From positions 14,942,001-15,006,000 of the forward strand of contig NC_091968.1 of NCBI RefSeq assembly GCF_036711975.1: a stretch of 64,000 nucleotides of DNA. The letters are read 5' to 3'. Positions 1-12,460 of the stretch are shown piece by piece. The notes beneath the pieces are model-generated. The model saw only the letters and a program-made list of their open reading frames with translations, did not search any database and was not told the DNA's origin. This stretch comes from Onthophagus taurus (Eukaryota; Arthropoda; Insecta; Coleoptera; Scarabaeidae). The translations under genes and the position numbers were made by a program. Each line of letters opens with the position of its first letter. Position 1 is the first letter of the stretch.

Positions 1-601
1 TTTATAATTTTAGAAAGTTTAAATACGTTTCCAATTTCTATACGGGCTTTATGGCGCCTACAAAATTTTGTGTTTTACTTTGTTTAACAATCTCAATCAC
101 CGCATTTGTTCTGGTTTGAGGTCTCGTATGATATAAAGTCATTTAATTGCTAATAAAGTAATTTTTATAGGAAAAGAATTTAGTAAGTTGCTTTATGATG
201 GTATCAACATCAACAGCATTATATTCAATTCACGCAAGTGGACAAAGATTTACCACAGCGGTATGAACTAATTTGTTATTCACGTAAAACATTAATATAG
301 TGATATTTATTAATAGGCTGGTAGCGTTGCTGAAGATGTTTATAACTTGAACTGGTTTGAAGCGGACGTTTCAACACGAAAAGATGTTTTGATATTGTTG
401 TGTATGAGCTAAAAGCCTCTTATTACTGATATACCTCTATTCGACGAAGTGTCATACGCAGCAGCAGCTAAAGTAAATATTTAATAATTTCTAATTGATA
501 TACATACTTAAGAAAGTGAATGTTGTTTATTTAAGGAGTACAAGAAGGTGTACGTTTTCTACAATTGGATTTTAAAAGTCATGCAGAAGAAAATCGTTTA
601 A
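1..601 (+). pseudogene. Odorant receptor copy A, 3' part (7tm_6)
   Basis: This is the C-terminal part of an insect odorant receptor, a membrane ligand-gated channel subunit that would act with Orco in sensory neurons. Exon 2 runs in from the window edge to about 115. Later exons are 171-260 (ends GQRFTTA), 317-472 and 536-601, all with GT/AG borders. Exon 4 holds the hallmark of the family C-terminus, NWFEADVSTRKDVLILLCMS, followed by KPL. The codon after CMS is TAA (410-412) where copies B, C and D have a glutamine codon, so this copy is a pseudogene. Its exon 5 runs straight into the 175-bp satellite, as in copies B, C and D. Confidence 0.75.
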
Positions 602-654
602 CACTAAAATATTTTTACATCAATATTTTTTAGTCCACTTAAAATATGAAATTT

Positions 655-1075
655 TATGAATTTGTTGTTTTTTCATGTGATTATAGGTAACCCTTAGGAA
701 TCGCAGCATGTTAGAAAAAAACTTGTAGTACAAAAGTTGTTGCAAATTTTATTGTTAACAATATTGCTGTCTTGCAGTTTAGCTCTTAAATGCGTCAATA
801 TCGAGAAAAGTACGAAAATATGAAAATTTTATGAATTTCCTTGTTTTACTATTAGCTAATGGTAACATTCGGGAATTGAAACAGGTTATCAAAAAACTTT
901 TAGAACAAAAGTTATTGCTTATTTTATTCTTCACAATATTGCTGTCTTGTATATTTGCTCTCAGATTCGTCAATACTGAGAAAAATACGAAAATATGAAA
1001 ATTTGATGAATTTATTATTCTTTCAAGCTATTAAAGGAAGACAGTTGAGAATCCGAGCTTGCTATAAGAAAAGTT
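655..1075 (+). repeat. 175-bp satellite, family 1, short array
   Basis: About two and a half copies of the 175-bp unit, recognised by CGTCAATATCGAG, ATGAATTTGTTG and GTTAACAATATTGC. It lies directly downstream of odorant-receptor copy A exon 5. Short ORFs here come only from the repeat. Confidence 0.8.
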
Positions 1076-1440
1076 GAAAGTTGGCAATCCTTCAAGGCGG
1101 GATCTTCGAAATCGAAGTCGACGAAAAAAATGAAAATGTTTAAAAAAACAAACCCGAATCTAGATAGAATACGATTTAAGTAAGATATCTATTTTTCATT
1201 ATTTTTCGATTTCAATCACAAAGAATACCAAGATAAGCTCGTTTTTTTGAGTGTTTTTTTTTTGTCTTTCATGTTAGGTAAGAATAATTTTTACTTTATT
1301 GTAAAAAAGGAGGCGATTTATCGATCATTTCTCTTTTTTGTTATTGTATAACTTAGGATAAGTATAAATAAATGCTTTTTAAAAAAATTGGTGTTTATCC
1401 CAATGAAAGTTTGTTATAAGTAACATTTATTAATTGCATT
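1076..1440. other. Unassigned AT-rich spacer
   Basis: No gene or repeat family recognised. It holds a homopolymer-rich stretch around 1250-1270 and lies between the satellite and the 190-bp tandem repeat. Confidence 0.5.
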
Positions 1441-1990
1441 TATACTCAATATTTTTCCAATCCACCTCTATAATTATTATACATCATTTTAAAGAGAAAG
1501 CTCTGAGCTTTAATTTAAAATAAGTCTCATTCCATAATTTCAATAAACACGGCTTCCAGGAATTTTTAAATTAGCATCTTTTTTGACACTTTTAGGTTAT
1601 ACGAAAATGTAAGTTTTGTTTCAACATTTTTTTTCTCAATATTTTTCCAATCCAGCCCACCACTTATTATACATCATTTTAAAGAGAAAGCTTTGAGCTT
1701 TAATTTAAAATAAATCTCATTCCTTAATTTCAATAAATACAGCTTCCAGGAATTTTTAAATTAGCATATTTTTTGACACTTTTAGGTTATACGAAAATGT
1801 AAGTTTTCTTTCAACATTTTTTTCTCAATATTTCTCCAATCCAACCCAAGCATTATTATACATCATATTAAAGAGAAAGCTTTGAGCTTTAATTTAAAAT
1901 AAGTCTCATACCTTAATTTCAATAAACACGGCTTCCAGGAATTTTTAAATTAGCATCTTTTTGGACATTTTTAGGTTATACAAATCAGGA
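1441..1990. repeat. About 190-bp tandem repeat, three copies
   Basis: Three near-identical units begin with CTCAATATTTTTCCAATCCA at 1445, 1635 and 1824, spaced 190 and 189 bp. Each contains the palindromic AAAGCTNTGAGCTTT block and GGCTTCCAGGAATTTTTAAA. No coding potential. Confidence 0.85.
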
Positions 1991-2039
1991 CATATTTAAC
2001 CTATTTAGTGTTTTATCGAAGAATGTTTCGTATAAGATT

Positions 2040-3600
2040 TATTTACAATTTAATTCTGAATATATTATTATAATAAAATTTTAATATAATTACATTTTTA
2101 AATTATATCAGATGATACGCAAACTGATAATCAATATTTTCAAAAAATCATATCTACTGAACTTTTAATAGTTAAGAAACGATTTATATCTTAAATTGAA
2201 GCTAAAGGATTGCAGTTTAGGATAAAAAATAAAAACCTTGATGTAGGATAATAAAGATTTCGTGATAAATATTATTAACCGAAGAATTGTTAAATTTACA
2301 AAAGAACTGATAATCACTATTTTCAAAAAATCATAACTACTGAACTTTTAATGATTAAGAAACGATTTATATCTTAAATTGAAGCTGAAAGATTATAGTT
2401 TTAGATATAATGAAAATAATATAGGGTTTGATGATATACTTTTGGAGAATAAAATTCCAGGGAGAAAAAATGTTAAATAATGACATAAAAACTTCAAAAA
2501 ATCGTCCTGCGTTTAATTTTTTGTATTAAGATACGTGATATATCTCAAATTTAAGCTAAATGATTACATTTTGAGATAGAATTAAAAAAATATACGGTTT
2601 GATGACATATTTTTGGAGAAAAAGCTTCCGGGAGGAATAATGTCGAAATGTTGAAATTTAACAAAAATTAAAGAAATTCAAAAAATCATTCTGATTTTGG
2701 TTTTTTGAATAATGATACGAAATATATCTCAAATTGAAGCTGAAAGAGTCTTGTTTAAGATGTAATCTAAATAATATGGGGTTTGATGATATAATTTTGG
2801 AGAAAAAAATTCCTGAAGAAAAAATGTCAAATAGTGACATAAAAACTTCCAAAATCGTCCTGCATTTAATTTTTTGTATTAAGATACGTAATATATCTCA
2901 AATTTAAGCTAAATGATTATATTTTAAGATAGGATTAAAAAAATATATGGTTTGATGATATATTTTTGGAGAAAAAGCTTCCGGGAGGAATAATGTCGAA
3001 ATGTTGAAATTTAACAAAAATTAAAGAAATTCAAAAAATCATTCTGATTTTAGTTTTTTGAATAAAGATACGTAATATATCTCAAATTGAAGCTGAAAGA
3101 GTCTAGTTTAAGATGTAATCTAAATAATATAGGGTTTGATGATATATTTTTGGAGAACAAAATTCCTGAAGAAAAAATGTCTAATAATGATGTAAAAAAC
3201 TTCAAAAAATCGTCCTGCATTTAATTTTTTGTATTAAGATAATAAATTCGAAAAATAAATCTTTTATGAAAACTTATTAATTTGGACTGTCAAAAATTCA
3301 CAATTTTATAAAAACTTTTCCGATCTTATTTTAAGGAGTTAAGATATGATTCATACCTTAAATTAAAGGTAAAAGAATCTATTTTTAGATTATGTATAGA
3401 AATAATTGAGGTTGATGCATAAAATTTCTTGAAATCGAATCCTTTATGATAACTTTGTCAATTTGTATTTTGTCAGAAAATGTAAAAATTTTAAATAATC
3501 ACCTCAACCTTATTTTGAAGAGTTAAGAAATGATTCATACTTTAAATTAAAGCTGAAGGAGTCTGTTTTTAGATAATGTACGGAATTAGTTAGGTTTTTT
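2040..3600. repeat. Higher-order tandem repeat, dimer of about 353 bp
   Basis: The marker GGTTTGATG recurs near 2423, 2596, 2780, 2949 and 3133. Steps alternate at about 170 and 184 bp, and every second copy matches best (2596 with 2949, 2780 with 3133, 353 bp each). This is a two-monomer higher-order unit. The last part (3290-3600) is more diverged. A 64-residue reading frame at 2658-2852 on the minus strand is part of the repeat. Confidence 0.7.
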
Positions 3601-3980
3601 AACAAAATTTTGAGAAAATGAATCTTTTATATTTGTCCCTGTCATTGGTTATAACTCTTTCCTCCTCCATCTTTAATATTATGAGAATTATCCATGTTGC
3701 AAGTAAAATGAGAAAAGAGACTGACAGTCTCTTCTTCTCGCTCCGCCAAGATGGTCACATCTAATCTTTAATACCTCATTTGCTGTAATTGTACAAGGAA
3801 TTTTATATTTAAGCATCACTTTCGATTCATTTCATTGTAATTGTTATAACGCAAGACGGTTTTTAATGTCTCCTCCATTTCTAATTTTAAAATTTAACGA
3901 CGCATATTTTATATTCTGGCTGTTATTCGATGATTTAAAAAATTTTATACATTTCAAATTTCAAATGATTATATCTGTTG
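3601..3980. other. Unassigned spacer
   Basis: No reading frame or known repeat recognised. It contains a TCTTCTTCTCGCTCCGCC tract and joins the tandem repeat to a Penelope-type terminal remnant. Confidence 0.4.
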
Positions 3981-3984
3981 GCTT

Positions 3985-4090
3985 CACTTTCTGACATTTT
4001 CGGCTGAAGGTGAAGTTATAAACTTCGAAACCGGTTCCGATATAAATTAAATAATCTCTGCAAGTGTAAGGTTCATAAATTGTGTTTTAT
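3985..4090 (+). mobile_element. Penelope-like element 3' terminal remnant
   Basis: It contains the hairpin GAAGTT-ATA-AACTTC (4012-4026) followed by GAAACCGGTTCCGA. The same GAAACCGGT(T/A)CC block ends the Penelope-like fragment near 19870 and occurs on the minus strand near 61690. No coding part is left. Assignment rests only on the shared terminal motif. Confidence 0.4.
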
Positions 4091-4099
4091 TTTCATATT

Positions 4100-5545
4100 C
4101 AAATTATCTTTAATAACTTGAAAAAGCAACTTATCTATAAAATTTTCATATTTTCGTATCTATCTCGATATTGACGTATCTAAGAGCAAAAGTGCAAGAG
4201 AGCAATATTGTTAACAATAAAAGTTGCTACAACTTTTGTGCTAAAAGTTTTTTTTGTAACATGCTGCGATTCCTAAGGGTTACCTATAATCACTTGAACA
4301 AGCAACAAATTCATAAAATTTTCATATTTTCGTATCTATTACGATATTGACGGATCTAAGAGCAAAAGTACAAGAGAGCAATATTGTTAACAATAAAATT
4401 TGCAACAATTCTTGTTATAAAAGTTCTTTTATAGCTATCCTCGATTCCCAAGTGTTTACCTTTAATAACTTGAAAGAGCAACAAATTCATCAAATTTTCA
4501 TATTTTCGTACTTTTCTCGATATGGACGCATATAAGAGCTAAAGTGCAACAGAACAGTATTGTTAACAACAAAATTTCCAACAATTTTTGTTATAAAAGA
4601 TTTCCTACAGCAAGCTCCGATTCTCAAGTGTTACCTTTAATAACTTGAAAGAGCAACCAATTCATAAAATTTTCATATTTTCGTATCTACCCCGATATTG
4701 ACGTAACTAGGAGCAAAAGTGCAACAGAGCAATATTGTTAACAGTAAAGTTTGCTACAACTTTTATTGTAAAAGTTGTTTTGTAAGACACAGCGATTCCC
4801 GAGTATTACCTTTAATAACTTGAAAATGCAATACATCATAACATTTTCATATTTTCGTACTTTTCTCGATATTGACGCATTTAAGAGCAAAAATGCAAGA
4901 GAGCAATATTGTTAACAATAAAATTTGCTACAACTTTTATTTTAAAGTTTTTTTGCAACATGCTGTGATTCCTAAAGGTTACCTATAATCACTTCAAAAA
5001 GCAACAAATTTATCAAATTTTCATATTTTCGCATCTATCTCGATATTGACGTCTCTAGGAGCTAAAGTGCAAGAGAGTAATATTGTTAACAATCAAATTT
5101 GCAACAATTTTGGTTATAAAAGTTTTCTTATGACATGTTCCGATTCCCAAGTGTTACCTTTAACATCTTGAAACAGCAACAAATTCATCAAATTTTCATA
5201 TTTTCGTATCTATCTCGATATTGACGTATCTAAGAGCAATAGTGCAATAGAGCAATATTGTTAACAATAAAATTTGCTACAACTTTTGTGCTAAAAGTTT
5301 TTTTGTAAGATGCTGTTATTCCTAAGAATCACCTTTAATCACTTGAAAAAGCAACAAATTCATCAAATTTTCATATTTTCGTATCTACCTTGATATTGAC
5401 GCATTTAAGAGCTAAAGTGCAAGACAGCAATATTGTTAACAATAAAATTTGCAACAACTTTTGTGCTAAAAGTTTTTTTGTAACATGCTGCGATTCCTAA
5501 GGGTTACCTATAATCACTTGAAAAAGCAACAAATTCATAAAATTT
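4100..5545 (-). repeat. 175-bp satellite, family 1, reverse orientation
   Basis: About eight units in reverse orientation, with GCAATATTGTTAACAATAAA and CTCGATATTGACG once per unit. It lies directly downstream of the minus-strand odorant-receptor copy B, mirroring copies A and C. The 62-residue frame at 4347-4535 is repeat sequence. Confidence 0.85.
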
Positions 5546-5592
5546 CATATTTTAAGTGGACTAAACAATATTGATGTAAAAATATTTTAATG

Positions 5593-6662
5593 TTAAACGA
5601 TTCTCTTCTGCATGGATTTTAAAATCCAATTGTAGAAAACGTACACCTTCTTGTACTCCTTAAATAAACAACATTCACCTTCTTAAGTATGTATATCAGT
5701 TAGAAATTATTAAATATTTACTTTAGCTGCTGCTGCGTGTGACAATTCGCCAAATAGAGGAATATCCATAATGAGAGGTTTTTGGCTCATACACAACAAT
5801 ATCAAAACATCTTCTCGTGTTGAAACATCCGCCTCATACCAGTTCAAGTTATAAACATCTTCAGCAACGCTACCAGCCTATTAACAAATATCACTTTATT
5901 AATATTTTAGGTGAATAACAAATTAGTTCATACCGCTGTGGTAAATCTTTGTCCAATTGCGTGAATTGAATATAGTCCTATTGATGTTGATACCATCATA
6001 AAGCAACTTGTTAAATTCTTTTCCTATAAAAATTACTTTATTAGCAATTAAATGACTTTATATCATACGAGACTTCAAACCAAAACAAATGCGGTGATTG
6101 AGATTGTTAAACAAAGTAAAGCACAAAATTTTGTAGGCGCAATAGCCCCATAGAAATTGTAGACGCATTTAAACTTTCTAAAATCATAAATGATGTCGTA
6201 TAGGTTGTAAAATAAGATTAGTATACCTGAAAATATCTTGATGATACAAGACGATAGGTCGCAAACTCTTAAAATTTTCTTTTTTATTTCTTGTTAAATG
6301 TGTGTTGTTAATCATGATTTTAACATTTTCAATTCGTATGATTAATAATTCAACCGAATAGGCATACAGTATTAATGAAAAAAATGTGATATGCACTCCA
6401 CTGCTTATGACATAAACTTGGAATAACATTATTAAAGTTATTTCCCACTGCTTCAATTCAAATGGTACATAATATTCCATTACGAAGCAGAGTTTAGTAT
6501 TAACGACGTTGAAACAATCATTTCGTATCAAAGCATAATACGCCATAAGATATCCCAAAAGAAATCCACCATAACGAACCAATTTGAAAACAATTTTCAT
6601 ATTTTTTTGAATTAATTTAAATCTTTCATGGTCAACGAGTTGTTTAATATCACCTAATATAC
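5593..6662 (-). pseudogene. Odorant receptor copy B (7tm_6), 5'-truncated
   Basis: Minus-strand receptor copy. Exon 2 (about 6662-6090) includes the block from KQLVDHERFK to the LLIIRIENVKIMINNTHLTR region. It then loses frame after RYTNL, where a small deletion joins to LQPIRHH and stops. Exon 3 is 6023-5934, exon 4 5877-5722 (NWYEADVSTR, CMSQKPL, stop-free) and exon 5 5658-5593, with splice signals matching copies A and C. The first exon is absent because similarity stops at 6662, next to the second satellite. Likely a pseudogene. Confidence 0.75.
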
Positions 6663-6734
6663 GATACGCTTAAATCTTTTATTTTGTTTATTAATACATG
6701 ATTTCGGTGGGGGTATTATTTTCCGATTTCTGTG

Positions 6735-7850
6735 GCATGATGTTAACATCTCGTTCTGTCAAAATCGGCTCAAACCTCTTTGCACAATATCTATGTTTCC
6801 AAGCCTCGTAGAGCAAAAACAAAAGAGAGCGATATTAAAGACGATTAAATTTGCTATATCTTTTATTAATATATCTTATGTTTTTGCTCTACGAGGCTTT
6901 GAAACATAGATATTGTGCAAAGAGAACTGAGCCGATTTTGACAAAACGAGATGTTAAGATCATGCCACAGAAATCGGATAATATATTTCGCACAACAAAC
7001 ATGTATTAATAAAAGATATAGCAAATTTAATTCTTTAATATCGCTCTCTTTTGCTTTTGCTCTACGAGGCTCGGAAATATAGATATTGCGCAAAGAGGAC
7101 TGAGTCGATTTTGACAGAACGAGATGGTAAGATCATCCCACAGAAATCAGAAAATATAACGCGCATCGCAATCATGTATTAATAAAAGATATAGCAAATT
7201 TAATCTTCTTTGATATCGCTCTCTTTTGTTTTTGCTCTACGAGGCTTGGAAACATAGATATTGTGCAAAGAGGACTCAGTCGATTTTGACAGAACGAGAT
7301 ATTAAGATCATGCCACAGAAATCGGAAAATATAACTCGTACAACAAACATGTATTAATAAAAGATATAGCAAATTTAATCTTCTTTACTATCGCTCTCTT
7401 TTGTTTTTGCTCTACGAGGCTTTGAAATATAGATATTGTGCAAAGAGGACTGACTCGATTTTGACACAACGAGATGTTAAGATCATGCCACAGAAATCGG
7501 AAAATATAACTCGAACAACGAACATGTATTAATAGAAGATATAGCAAATTTAATGTTCTACAAGATTGCTCTCTTTTGTTTTTGCTCTATGAGGCTTAGA
7601 AACATAGATATTGTGCAAAAAATAGTAAGCCGATTTTGGCGGAACGAGATGTTAAGATCATGCCACAGACATCGGAAATTATAACTCGCACAACAAACAT
7701 GTATTAATAAAAGATATAGCAAATTTAATCTTCTGCAAGATCGCTCTCTTTTGTTTTTGCTCTATGAGACTTGGAAACATAGATATTGTGTAAAGAGGAC
7801 TCAGCCGATTTTGGTAGAACGAGATGTTAAGATCATATAAAATATAACCC
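6735..7850 (-). repeat. 175-bp satellite, family 2
   Basis: About six units. The marker AGATATTG is at 7081, 7256 and 7431, so the period is 175 bp. Each unit has CGCTCTCTTTTGTTTTTGCT, CGAGATGTTAAGATCATGCC and CATGTATTAATAAAAGATA. It shares a block with family 1 (see findings). Several 66-79 residue frames on the minus strand (6866-7547) are repeat artefacts. Confidence 0.85.
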
Positions 7851-8071
7851 CCACCGAAATCAAGTATTAATTAACAAAATAAAAGATTTAAGCGTATCTC
7901 GATTACTTTTTGAGTTAATACATTTCTTCAGAAAATTACTTATTGGTCAGATTAAAAGATGTAGATGATAAATCAATAGTCATAATTCAAATTTTAATAT
8001 TGGTACACGTATCCACGTACACGTAGACTAGAAGTAAAGCTTTCTTTCCGTTTAGTTCAACAACATTCAAG

Positions 8072-9486
8072 ATGTCGAAAACACTCGGTTTTTACCTTCT
8101 CGAAAAGTATTTGCGCAAATGCCATTCTTGGCCCACCTCGCGCGGAATTAATAAATTTGGAGCATTCATATTGATCGTAATCAGCACAATTTGGGGCTTT
8201 TATCCATTTTTTATAAAACTTACAGGTGAGTGTGTCACAACAATAATAATTAAGCATACATTAATATGGTTATTTTAACGAATTTAGATTACAAGAAAAA
8301 CTTTGCTAATATATTATTTTATATCGAATTTCTTGCTATCGCTGTAGTTACTCTGATTGATAACATTCAAGTTTTGCGAAAACGATGTGAATTTCTCGAA
8401 ATGATTACTATATTAAGTGATATTAAACAACTCGTTGACCATGAACGATTTAAATTTATTGAAGAAAATATGAAAATTGTTTTGAAATTGATTCGTTATG
8501 GTGGATTTTTTTTGGGATATCTTATGGCGTATTATGTTATGATACGAAATGATTGTGGCAATGTCGTTAATACTAAACTCTGCTTCGTAATAGAATATTA
8601 TGTACCGTTTGAATTAGAGCAGTGGGAAATAACTTTAATAATGTTATTCCAAGTTTATGTTATAAGCAATGTTGGGCATATCATATTTTTTTCATTAATA
8701 CTGTATGCCTATACGATTGAATTATTAATCATACGAATTGAAAATGTTAAAATCATGATTAACAACACACATTTAACAAGAAATAAGAAGGAAAATTTTA
8801 AGAGTTTGCGACCTATCGTCTTGTATCATCAGGATATTTTCAGGTATACTAATCTAGGAGTTTATTTTACAACCCTTACGATATCATTTATGATTTTAGA
8901 AAGTTTAACTGCATTTCCAATTTTTATGCGGGCTTTATGGCGCCTACAAAATTTTGTATTTTACTTTGTTTAACAATCTCAATTACAGCATTTGTTTTGG
9001 TTTGAGGTCTCTTATGATATAAAGTCATTTAATTGCTAATAAAGTAATTTTTATAGGAAAAGAATTTAATAAGTTGCTTTATGATGGTATCAACATCAAT
9101 AGGACTATATTCAATTCACGCAATTGGGCAAAGATTTACCACAGCGGTATGAACTAATTTGCTTTTCACCTAATACGTTAATAAAGTGATATTTATTAAT
9201 AGGCTGGTAGCGTTGCTGAAGATGTTTATAACTTGAACTGGTATGAAGCGGATGTTTCAACACGAAAAGATGTTTTGATATTGTTGTGTATGAGCCAAAA
9301 GCCTCTTATTACTGATATTCCTCTATTCGGCGATGTGTCACACGAAGCAGCAGCTAAAGTAAATATTTAATAATTTCTAATTGATATACATACTTAAGAA
9401 AGTGAATTTGTTTATTTAAGGAGTACAAGAAGGTGTACGTTTTCTACAATTGGATTTTAAAAGTCATGCAGAAGAGAATCGTTTAA
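8072..9486 (+). pseudogene. Odorant receptor copy C (7tm_6), near complete
   Basis: The fullest receptor copy. Exon 1 is 8072-8225 (starts MSKTLGFYLL, with a first membrane segment at AFILIVISTIWGFYPFF), followed by a 62-bp intron with GTGAGT and TTTAG. Exon 2 starts at 8288. Later exons are 9057-9146, 9203-9358 and 9421-9486. Exon 4 carries NWYEADVSTR and SQKPLITDIPLFG, the conserved C-terminal region of the family. Exon 2 ends in TAA (8971-8973) instead of a splice donor. Comparison with copy E places the natural frame in another register near 8930-8960. This suggests a frameshift, so the gene is probably inactive. The fifth exon runs into 175-bp satellite. Confidence 0.75.
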
Positions 9487-9534
9487 CATTAAAATATTTT
9501 TACATCAATATTTTTTAGTCCACTTAAAATATGA

Positions 9535-10518
9535 AATTTTATGAATTTGTTGCTTTTTCAAGTGATTAAAGGTTAACCCTTAGGAATCGCAGCATGTAAT
9601 AAAAAAACTTTTAGCACAAAAGTTGTTGGAAATTTTATTGTTAATAATATTGCTCTGTTGCACTTTAACTCTAAAATGCGTCAATATCGAGAAAAGTACG
9701 AAAATATGAAAATTTTATGAATTTGTTGCTTTTTCAAGTGATTAAAGGTAATACTCGGGAATCGGAGATTGCTATAAGAAAACTTTTATAACAAAAATGG
9801 TTGCAAATTTTATTGTTAACAATATTGATCTCTTGCACTTTTGCTTTTACATGCGTCAATATCGAGGTAGATACGAAAATATGAAAATTCTATGAATATG
9901 TTGCTCTTTCAAGCTATTAAAGGTAACACTTGGGAATCAGAGCTTGCTATAAGAAAACTTTTATAACAAAAATTGTTGAAAATTTGATTGTTAACAATAT
10001 TGCTCTGTTGCACTTTAGCTCTTAGAGACGTCAATATCGAGATAGATACGAAAATATGAAAATTTTATGAATTTGTTGCTTTTTCAAGTGATTATAGGTA
10101 GCCCTTCGGAATCGCAGCATGTTACAAAAAAACTTTTAGCACAAAAATTGTAGCAAATTTTATTGTTAACAATATTGCTCTCTCGCACTTTTGCTCGTAG
10201 ATACGTCAATATCGAGGTAGATACGAAAATATGAAAATTTGATGAATTTGTTGCTCTTTCAAGTTATTAAAGGTAACACTTGGGAATTGGAGCTTGCTAT
10301 AAGAAAACTTTTATAACAAAGATTGTTGCAAATTTTATTGTTAACAATATTGCTCTGTTGCATTTTTGCTCTTAAATGCGTCAATATCGAGATAAATACG
10401 AAAATATGAAAATTTTATGAATTTGTTGCTCTTTCAAGTTATTAAAGGTAACACTTGGGAATTGGAGCTTGCTATAAGAAAACTTTTATAAAAGAAATTG
10501 TTGCAAATTTTATTGTTG
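9535..10518 (+). repeat. 175-bp satellite, family 1
   Basis: TCAATATCGA occurs at 9681, 9856, 10031, 10206 and 10381, an exact 175-bp step each time. The array is cut off at 10518 by a Penelope-like element and resumes near 12461. Confidence 0.9.
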
Positions 10519-10549
10519 TGATCCAGTGAAAATCAAACTCCATCTGCAG

Positions 10550-11627
10550 TCTTTTCGATGATGAGCTCATTCCGAGGGATGTTTACAGAAATTTAAGCTG
10601 CCACAATGGTACCATACCTAAATATTATGGTCTTCCAAAGATCCACAAGGATAACGCCCCGTTACGGCCGATTATTTCTTTCATTGGATCCCCTATATAT
10701 GCTTTGTTTGCTTGCTTGGCTGAAATCTTGTCAAAGGCCTTCTCGGATCGGACCGAGTATAACATAAAGGATTCGTTTATATTCGCGGCGAGGGTCAGAG
10801 GCCTGGCTCTGCCCCCAGGGTTCGTTTTGGCATCCTTAGATGTGATGTCGCTTTTCGCCAATATCCCATTAAGCATAGTGATTGAGAGGATTAGGGAAGA
10901 CTGATCGCTGGTGGCACCTTATACTCTGATCGGTATGGAGCAGTTTTTACGGATGATCTCTTTTCTGTTTGATTCTTCTGTGTTTTCCTTCAATGGAGAT
11001 GTATATAAACAGAAGTTTGGTACACCTATGGGTAGCCCACTTAGCCCAATCTTAGCAACCATCGTGATGGACATCGGCATACCGGCTCTCCCATTCAAGT
11101 TGCCCTTCCTCTTCAAATATGTCGACGACATTATTTGTGGTCTGCCATCTGACTGCCAACATGTCACCTTGACTACTTTTAACGGACATAACACCAATAT
11201 ACAGTTTATCCTGGAGAAAGAGAAGAATAGGTCTGCCCCCTTCCTGGATTCCTTGGTCGTACGCAATCCTGATCAATCTATCGCACTTGACTGGTATCGT
11301 AAACCGATTTATTCGGGGAGATTCATCAATCTTTTCTCCTGTCATCCTCTAAATATGAAAATTAACACGTTGAAGGGTATGAAGAACGGAGTTGTCCGTA
11401 TTTGTGATGAGGCCCTGAGGATGAAGAACCTAAGGTTATTGGCGGACATCTTTGGGAATAGTGGTTACCCTGTTCCGCTAGTAAACAGGATACTTTTTTC
11501 CTGTGACACACCTCATATCTCACCTCGGGTAGCTCCTGATCATGGTCTTCCTCCCGCCGATGTCTCCCTCACTCACCAGCCTGATGTGGATGAACCACTT
11601 GTTAGACGATTCATTAAGCTGCCGTGA
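10550..11627 (+). pseudogene. Penelope-like reverse transcriptase domain
   Basis: Would copy element RNA into DNA. Seen in order are KIHKDNAPLRPIIS, SLDVMSLFANIP (palm motif A), FGTPMGSPLSPILA and YVDDI (catalytic motif C, near 11120). They match the Penelope RT order. One in-frame TGA (10902-10904) interrupts the frame between the second and third blocks, and the frame closes at 11625-11627 before the nuclease. The N-terminal part is not present. Confidence 0.8.
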
Positions 11628-11881
11628 AGGTGTTCAACGACGGAACTTTACAGTTCGCGAAATATACAACCAAACCTTTATGCGGCATGTTTTCCAATTC
11701 GAAAGATCGTCCCCCTGATGGCCTGAAGTCTAACGTGATCTATAAGATCAACTGTCAGGGTTGCTCCGGCTCCTACGTGGGTATGACCAGCCAATATCTT
11801 AGGAAAAGAATCGACCAACACCGTAGGGACTGCAGACTAAAAAAGTCGAATGCCACGTATGCCTTGTGGAAGACCATCTAA
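11624..11881 (+). pseudogene. Penelope-like GIY-YIG endonuclease domain
   Basis: The block VIYKINCQGC, then SYVGMT, LRKRIDQH and a further Cys, matches the Cys-containing GIY-YIG nuclease of Penelope-like elements, which nicks the target. It is in a different frame from the RT and lacks the linker between them, so one or more indels separate the two domains. It ends early at TAA after about 85 residues. Confidence 0.75.
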
Positions 11882-12460
11882 CCACCTGGCATACTTTTGA
11901 GCCCAATTCTGTTAATTTTCACACTGATGTGTAGAATGTTAGTGACATCTATTGCCATTTGGTTAAGTTGCATGTTGCTCGTCCCTCACCTCTCGACGAT
12001 TAGTCCTTCGGGGCTGTCTGGTTTTGACCTTGTTGGTTTTCAAGGTTCCCGCCTTGTGGTCGGAGTGTTATCTTTTTCTCGTTCTCGTGGGTTCATGGAC
12101 CTCACTTGTGTCCTTGTTGTTTTGTGATTGATTCTCGAGTTAATTGATCCTGTGCCATCGTTTGTTGGATTGTGGTTTTGCCACGGTTCCTGAACCGTTT
12201 ATTAATTTGATTCATTGTTTGAATTATGGGTTATTATATTTTTACAACTTTTAACAACTATAACCTCTATCTGTAAGTTAGGTTAAGTTTTAATCTGTAC
12301 AATTCTTGTTTGAATTGTTTCTTTTTGTTTTTTTTTAAATAATAGCGTTCCTCTGATGAAGAATTCAATAAAATTGGAAAGCTAAGATACTAGTAAAGGA
12401 GGTTTTTTTATTCACCCCCTGGTTGACTGTGATTTTTTTGTTTTACTAGTGTTAATGGTT

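Larger units (their letters stand above)
10519..12460 (+). mobile_element. Penelope-like retroelement 1, decayed
   Basis: A GC-richer insert within the 175-bp satellite carries a Penelope-type reverse transcriptase joined to a GIY-YIG nuclease, then about 550 bp of 3' sequence. Satellite sequence lies on both sides. A CTGATGA ... GAAA pair at 12353-12380 is a weak hammerhead-ribozyme candidate, of the kind known in this class. The 5' part of the ORF is missing. Confidence 0.8.

Noticed and set aside
655..1075. CRISPR-like spaced repeats
   Set aside because: Whole 175-bp units are repeated without unique spacers, in a eukaryotic setting; it is satellite DNA.
6866..7547. Three overlapping 66-79 residue frames with the same peptide (LLIHVCC...)
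   Set aside because: They are the same 175-bp satellite read three times; 175 is not a multiple of three, so the frames cannot be one gene.
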